Part shown: one piece after another, positions 58,655 through 64,000 of the stretch | Position numbering within the stretch: position 1 is the first letter of the stretch | How the letters are laid out: each line of letters begins with the position of its first letter | From: Entomortierella parvispora | Lineage: Eukaryota > Mortierellomycota > Mortierellomycetes > Mortierellales > Mortierellaceae | Length of the DNA stretch: 64,000 bases | NCBI GenBank assembly: GCA_963573315.1 | Contig: OY752144.1 | Span: 1,978,501 to 2,042,500 of the forward strand | Direction of reading: 5' to 3' | Notes under the pieces: generated by a model | The model's database searches: none | Seen by the model: the letters and a program-made list of their open reading frames with translations, nothing else | What the model was told of the DNA's origin: nothing | Translations under genes and position numbers: made by a program

Positions 58655-61000
58655 ATGGTCCAGAAGATTGGTATGCCTCGATCTCATGCTCAATGACCCC
58701 GCCTCATTTCATTTCTCGTTGGATTCATCACTAACCTACTCTTTCCTTCTAGCTATCCTTTCCGTCTATGACAAGACTGGCCTCATCGACTTTGCCAAGG
58801 AGCTCGTCGCCTTGAACGTCCGCATCCTCGCTTCCGGCGGTACCTCCAAGGCCATTGCCGCCGCTGGTCTCCCCGTCGAGTATGTCCCCTCACCCTTTTA
58901 TTCACCATTAACACGCTGTTCAGGAATTGGAGTTGCAGAGGCAGATGGACCTTCTATTTTCTCAAGGCTGTCTGGTTCATCGAAACAGCAAAGCTGACTG
59001 ATTATCCCCTCGTTCCATTGACTTCATTGAAAACAACAGGGATGTCTCGGCCATCACCAAGGCTCCCGAGATCCTTGGTGGACGTGTGAAGACCCTCCAC
59101 CCCGCTGTCCACGGTGGTATCTTGGCCCGTGATATCCCCTCGGATGAGGCTGACTTGGCCGCTCAGGCCATCGAGAAGGTTGACATTGTCGCCTGCAACT
59201 TGTACCCTTTCAAGGAGACTGTTGCCAAGGAGGGAGTGACCATTGCTGAGGCCGTTGAGGAGATCGATATCGGTATGCTCAGGATCAAAGAGTACAAAAT
59301 ACTATTCTCTCATGACCGGATCTAATGGCTGATCGTGTTGTCTTTTGTCGTCTTGTAGGTGGAGTCACCCTTCTCCGTGCTGCTGCCAAGAACCACATCC
59401 GTGTCAGCATCCTCTCGGACCCCAAGGACTATGCCACTGTTATTGCTCAGCTCAAGGAGAACAACAAGGTCTCGGACGAGACCCGCCAGAAGCTCGCCCT
59501 CAAGGCCTTCAACCAGACCTCCGAGTACGACGAGGCCATCTCCAACTACCTCCGTCAGCAGTATGCCGCCGGCACCCAGCAGATCACTCTCCGCTACGGC
59601 GCCAACCCCCACCAGAAGCCCGCCCAGGTCTTTATCAAGAACGGCGAGCTCCCTATCAAAGGTAAATGAGAAAGAAGAAACGAAAACGGACTTTGAACAG
59701 GGTATTTGTTTTTACCCCGCTCTTTTCCTTTTTGGGCCTCTTCGGAGCGATGACTCGACGTTCGCGCAAGATTGTTCCAATTGGTTTCTAAACTGCTTTT
59801 TCTTTTGCAAAAAAAAAAAAAATAGTCCTTTCTGGCTCCCCCGGCTACATCAACTTGTTGGATGCTTTGAACGCCTGGCCCCTTGTTAAGGAGCTCACCC
59901 ACGCCTTGGGTCTCCCCGCTGCTGCCTCGTTCAAGCACGTCTCGCCCGCTGGTGCCGCCGTCGCCGTTCCCTTGACCGATATCGAGAAGAAGGTTTACCA
60001 CGTCGACGACTTGAAGCTCCCTCTCTCTCCTGTCGCCTCTGCCTATGCTCGCGCTCGCGGTGCTGATCGCATGAGCTCTTTTGGCGACTGGATCGCCATC
60101 TCCTCCACTGTGGATTTGGTCACTGCCAAGATCATCTCGCGTGAGGTCTCGGACGGTATCATTGCCCCCGCTTACGATGCCGATGCTTTGGAGTTGTTGA
60201 GAAAGAAGAAGGGTGGCAAGTACACTGTCTTGCAGATGGACCCCAACTACGAGCCCCAGGAGCTCGAGACTCGCCAGGTCTACGGCTTGTCCCTTCAGCA
60301 GAAGCGCAACAATGTTCAGATTGATGCCAGCTTGTTCAAGAACTTGGTTTCCAAGAACAAGAACGTAAGTTGATTTGTTGCCTTTTATCTGTCTTCTATC
60401 AGTCTTTTAGTTTGGTCCATTTACATTTGCTTTTTTTTGTTTTTTTAGCTCACTGAGGATGCCGTCCGCGACTTGATTGTTGCTACGATCGCCTTGAAGT
60501 ATACCCAGTCCAACTCTGTGTGCTATGCCAAGAACGGCATGGTTATTGGTTTGGGCGCCGGTCAGCAGTCCCGTATTCACTGCACCCGCCTTGCCGGTGA
60601 CAAGGCCGACAACTGGTGGATGCGCCACCACCCCAAGGTCTTGGCCTTTGACTTCAAGAAGGAGACCAAGCGTGCTGACAAGTCCAACGCCATTGATTTG
60701 TACATTATTGACAAGATTGGCCGCGGTGAGGAGCGTTTGGCTTGGGAGTCTCAGTTTGAGACTGTTCCCTCTCCCTTGACGGAGCAGGAGCGTGAGGAGC
60801 ACATGAAGACCTTGAAGGACGTCGTCGTGTCCTCGGATGCCTTCTTCCCCTTCACTGACAACATCCAGAGAGCTCACCAGTCTGGTGTCAAGTTCATTGC
60901 TGCTCCCAGCGGATCCATCCAGGATGACCAGGTCATTGCTACCGCTGACTCGCACGATATGGTTGTTGCCCATACCACCCTTCGTCTCTTCCACCATTAA
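58655..61000 (+). CDS. ADE17: Bifunctional AICAR transformylase / IMP cyclohydrolase
   Basis: Catalyses the last two steps of de novo purine synthesis: formyl transfer from 10-formyl-THF to AICAR, then ring closure to IMP. Exons: 58655-58670, 58753-58879, 59040-59272, 59359-59661, 59826-60364, 60449-61000, giving 589 residues (human ATIC 592). The N-terminal MGS-like cyclohydrolase domain has [18 protein letters not shown] and the [15 protein letters not shown] block. The C-terminal transformylase has the catalytic KH pair in [11 protein letters not shown], with [12 protein letters not shown] and [16 protein letters not shown]. Codon use is strongly C-ending, like UROD, as expected for a highly expressed gene. 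Confidence 0.97.
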
Positions 61001-61176
61001 GAGAATGTTTTTTTCCTTCCAATCTCTTGTTTCCCATCCATCCATCGCCTTGTATTGTTCATATATCATATCCCATTTCATAAACCATCAACCGTGTTGA
61101 AAAGTATTAAAAGAAAATCATTCATTGTTTTAAAAAAATGTACAAATGGTATATTCGAGATGGGGGAAGGAAGGAC
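61001..61176. other. Convergent ATIC/PPxY spacer
   Basis: 176 bases between facing stop codons, AT-rich. No gene seen. Confidence 0.45.
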
Positions 61177-63620
61177 TCAAGACTTGTACTTGACTTGGTC
61201 GATGATAGTCCAGTAGTTGTGCAAAAAGAATTCACGCGTCGTTATGGTCATTTCAAACTCGGACTGAAGAGTCTTGTCTTTGACCTTTCTCACCACAGCA
61301 CGCTATTTTATGAAATGAAAGGTGATTTAGAGGATGGAGGATTTCAAGAGTTTGTGGTTCTGTCGTCTTGTCAAAGAATAAGAAAGCCTTACCAGGGGAT
61401 ACAATACAAACCCAAAGCACGAGATGAAGCTCAAGGTCTTTGTCCAACTGCTTTGCATAAAACTCGCCAGTGGAGAACTCGACTTGACCTGGACCATGTG
61501 ATTGGTAATAGGAAAAGAGATCTCGACCGTGTATCGATAATTAACAGATCGGATCGCATGCGTAATAGCTCTTGTCAAGTCCTCATAGTCCCAGTTGATT
61601 TTCTAACGTAAAGGTGTTAACAAAAGGTGGAAGAGGTAGGTCAGCAAAACAGAAACTGTAGAAAAACATGGGCAAAAAAGTAATGTCATGAATATCTGTC
61701 ATGGATATCAAACCTACTTTAGGCATGTACAGTTCCTTGAATGGATTCTCATCCTCCACATGTTCTTCCATCACCTCTCTCAGGGTCTTTCGCTTTCCTG
61801 ATTGTGGGTCCGGAAGGGTCGAGATGGTCCCTGACGCATTGATAAAAGGCGTCAAATCAAAATCCATCTTGAAGTCATGCACCTTCACTTTTTGCTGCAC
61901 AGTCTGCGTGGTTCCATCCGGTTTCGTCTTTTCCGAGCTTCTCTTTTCAACATGAGATCCTAACGAATAAAAATGAAAAAGAAAAAAAAAAAAAAGACGC
62001 GTTAACAAATGGGGAAAAAAAAAAGTCAATTGCTCCAAGAACTTCCCCCTCCCGTCATTTTTTTTTTTTTTTTTTTTTTTTACCAGTGATCAAGACATGC
62101 ATCGAGGGTTTATCGTTATGGGCTACAAAGAACCGATACAATTGAAACGGATCCTCCAGCAATGCATCCTGACTCTCAATCACACCTTGGGCCTTCCGCT
62201 TAAACAACGCCTGCGATACATCCTGAGCTTTGACCAGTCCAGCAGTACTACCTTGGGCCGCCGACAGGCTCCCCAAGGGTTCTGTAGGTACCAAAGGCGG
62301 GTACCCAAATCCAGGACCTGTCACTGTTGCAGCCGAAAAGGCAGAAGTATCTGAAATGTGGGTGGAATCGTCTCGATGATGGGCAAATCTGCTCAGAGAT
62401 CCAGCGCCTGCCGTTGTTGATCCTTCGTTTCCTGTACTAGATGGAATGCCTGCCGCTGCGGACGACGTGGATGATGAAGGCACTCCTGCGGTTGCTGGCA
62501 CTGGTGCTGGTTGTGCTGTAGGAGCAGATGGCGCTTTAGGGAGGGCCTTTGCTGGCAAAGGCGGCTCTGGTGGAATTGGAGCCAAGGGTGGGGCGGGAGG
62601 CACGATGGACCCTGATAATGAAGATGCTGATACATCTCCTGTTGTGGGTATATGGTTGGTCTGATCGGCGCTGCTTGTTGGTGTAAAGTGAGCAGGAGAG
62701 GCGGTAGGTATCGGTCCCATGAACCCTGGGCGTATCCCTGGGTGTATTCCTGGTGGTGGAAATACCGGCATCGGTCCCATCATTCCACCCATAGCTCCAG
62801 GACCCATCATCCCAGGTCCAAACATTGGCATCCCACCCCCTGGTAATGGTCCTCTACCGAAACCTGGAAAAGGTGGTGTTTGACCACCAAAAGGTCCAGT
62901 CGGGAAGGAAGGAAACGGAGGAAACGAAGGAAAGGAGGAAGAAGGTGGCGCTGACATTCCTCCAGATCCAGAGAAATCCGACTCTGAGGTCGCTGGTGCT
63001 GCTCCAGTTGTCCCTCCTGAAGTCTCTGATGACGATGGTGGTGCTGCAGGTGCAAAGGGAAAAGTTGAAGGAGATGGTGTTGAGGGTCCTTGTCCATAAG
63101 CGAACGAAGGGTGTTTGTAGGGTCCTTGGTGAAGCTGAGGGTGAGCAAGTGGGTGCTGATGATGGCGGTGCCGCATGAACGGATCCTGAAGTTGCGCTAG
63201 GGGATCGTGGTGTTGTTGGTGGGGCAAGAATGGACCCTGGTGGTGTCTAAAGGGCGAGGAGGGATGTTGATGACTCTGATGTGCAGAGTGAGTATCGCCA
63301 TGACTGGTAGCGGCCAACTCGGTCCCTGCCGTTGAGCCTAGGTCTCCTGAGCTTGGTGGTGGTGGCGGAGCCGAGGGTTGCTGGACCTGGGTTGGACCTG
63401 GGGCACTCGGGAGAGTAAAGGAGGATGTGGGGCCACCTCCTTGGTCAGTATTCTGGAGGGGGTCGTCTAGGGTGTGGCTATCAGGCACCGGGTCGGCGGC
63501 GGCGGAGGACAGGTCCTGACTGATGGCCTCTTCGTAGGATGGCGGGGATGGACCCTCGTCCCCGTCGTCATCCTGAGCAAAGCGATGGAGCGGGTCCTGG
63601 GGGTTGGTGTCCTGGCTCAT
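61177..63620 (-). CDS. Uncharacterised fungal PPxY-motif protein
   Basis: Function unknown. Exons: 63620-62084, 61959-61718, 61602-61393, 61302-61177, giving 704 residues. Near the N-terminus PSPPSYEEAI carries a PPxY motif, the docking site for WW domains of Rsp5/Nedd4 ubiquitin ligases. Residues 50-440 are disordered and rich in Pro, Gly, His and Ser. The C-terminal 220 residues are ordered: MHVLITG, KVHDFKMDFDLTPFI, YTVEISFPITNH, then a hydrophobic SWTKTLSFISCFGFVLYPL segment that may sit in or on a membrane, and a final helix. That C-terminal block resembles an unnamed family of fungal proteins. The Met at 63620 was chosen over an upstream in-frame Met (63971) because the upstream stretch reads as leader. 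A Rsp5 adaptor or substrate role is only an inference. Confidence 0.75.
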
Positions 63621-64000
63621 GCTCTCCTTGCGGGATGAATGAAGGAATGGAAGGAAGGAATGGAAGGAAGGGAATAAAAGCAATATAAAGAGAATGAAGG
63701 GTGTCGAACGAGAAGGAGAGAAAAAGGAAACACACTGCGACGCTTGGCAGTCCGAGTGTGCCAAGCCAGTCAGCCATTGTGCCAGGGCTGTGCGTGTGTG
63801 CGTGTGTGGCGTGTGTGGAGGAGGTGTGAAATCTTTTTTTTTTTTTGGTGGCGTGTGTCCTTTTTGGTCTCTTGTCAAGAGGTGCGCGCGTGGTGTGTGT
63901 GTGTATGCGTGAATAAAGTGGGTGTGTGTTGCTGTTCCCTGGTCGTCGTCCGGCTGGCTGGTCGGTTGCAAGAAGAAGAGGGGGTCTCACTGGCTCCTTT
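63621..64000. promoter_or_regulatory. Upstream region of the PPxY gene
   Basis: 380 bases to the window edge, with a GT-rich run (about 63786-63825 and 63890-63930) and a T14 tract near 63833-63846. Likely leader and promoter of the minus-strand gene. Confidence 0.4.

Noticed and set aside
63621-63971. N-terminal extension of the PPxY protein to an upstream Met
   Set aside because: The extra 117 residues translate a CA/T-rich leader, with no conserved feature. The Met at 63620 precedes the PPxY segment directly.
1-64000. CRISPR arrays, rRNA, intact transposons
   Set aside because: No regularly spaced repeats, no rRNA-like sequence, no transposase or reverse transcriptase motifs seen on either strand.

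Overview
The window is nuclear DNA from a filamentous early-diverging fungus. Genes are broken by many short spliceosomal introns with clear GT/AG borders. Leaders are pyrimidine-rich, intergenic DNA carries homopolymer and CT/GA microsatellites, and the gene set is eukaryotic (TOR, RNA polymerase III, SNARE, ribosomal protein, Dicer). Gene content and protein style suggest Mucoromycota, most likely a Mortierella-type species. That placement is an inference, because no rRNA or other marker is present. I rebuilt exon structures by hand from splice sites and reading-frame continuity, and every multi-exon model given closes in frame.

Layout. 0-4 kb: 3' part of a DH-BAR-SH3 Rho guanine exchange factor (+). 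4.8-7.6 kb: CTK3, the CTD-kinase gamma subunit (-), divergent from uroporphyrinogen decarboxylase at 8.0-9.9 kb (+). 10.1-12.4 kb: RNA polymerase III subunit RPC3 (+), tail-to-tail with an ERI1-type SAP/DEDDh 3'-5' exonuclease at 12.4-14.4 kb (-). 14.9-16.3 kb: ribosomal protein eL43 (-). 16.3-17.6 kb: gene-poor stretch with a decayed tandem repeat. 17.6-19.6 kb: UBA4/MOCS3 (-). 19.8-21.1 kb: SEC9/SNAP-25 t-SNARE (-), divergent from Moco sulfurase at 21.9-24.8 kb (+). 25.0-26.5 kb: FAH-family hydrolase (-), with a decayed partial copy beside it. 28.1-30.6 kb: mitochondrial ACOT9-like acyl-CoA thioesterase (+). 30.9-32.5 kb: GPR1/FUN34/YaaH transporter with a polyglutamine tract (-). 33.5-42.4 kb: a complete TOR kinase in 16 exons (+). 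43.7-46.0 kb: two tandem small secreted Ala/Ser/Pro repeat proteins (-). 46.0-49.2 kb: gene-poor. 49.2-51.8 kb: kelch-repeat single-pass membrane protein (-), divergent from Dicer at 52.9-58.0 kb (+). 58.7-61.0 kb: AICAR transformylase/IMP cyclohydrolase (+). 61.2-63.6 kb: uncharacterised PPxY protein (-).

Most genes are housekeeping and are not organised as one pathway. Three groupings stand out. Dicer and an ERI1-type exonuclease, an RNAi effector and a known RNAi antagonist or RNA-end trimmer, lie within 45 kb. UBA4 and Moco sulfurase, both sulfur-transfer enzymes, flank SEC9. The two small secreted proteins are a recent local duplication.

The most notable single observation is the TOR kinase. 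Its catalytic core is intact, but its FRB domain differs at several residues that normally contact FKBP12-rapamycin, including the conserved serine. I did not find a clear case for a wholly new multi-gene system.
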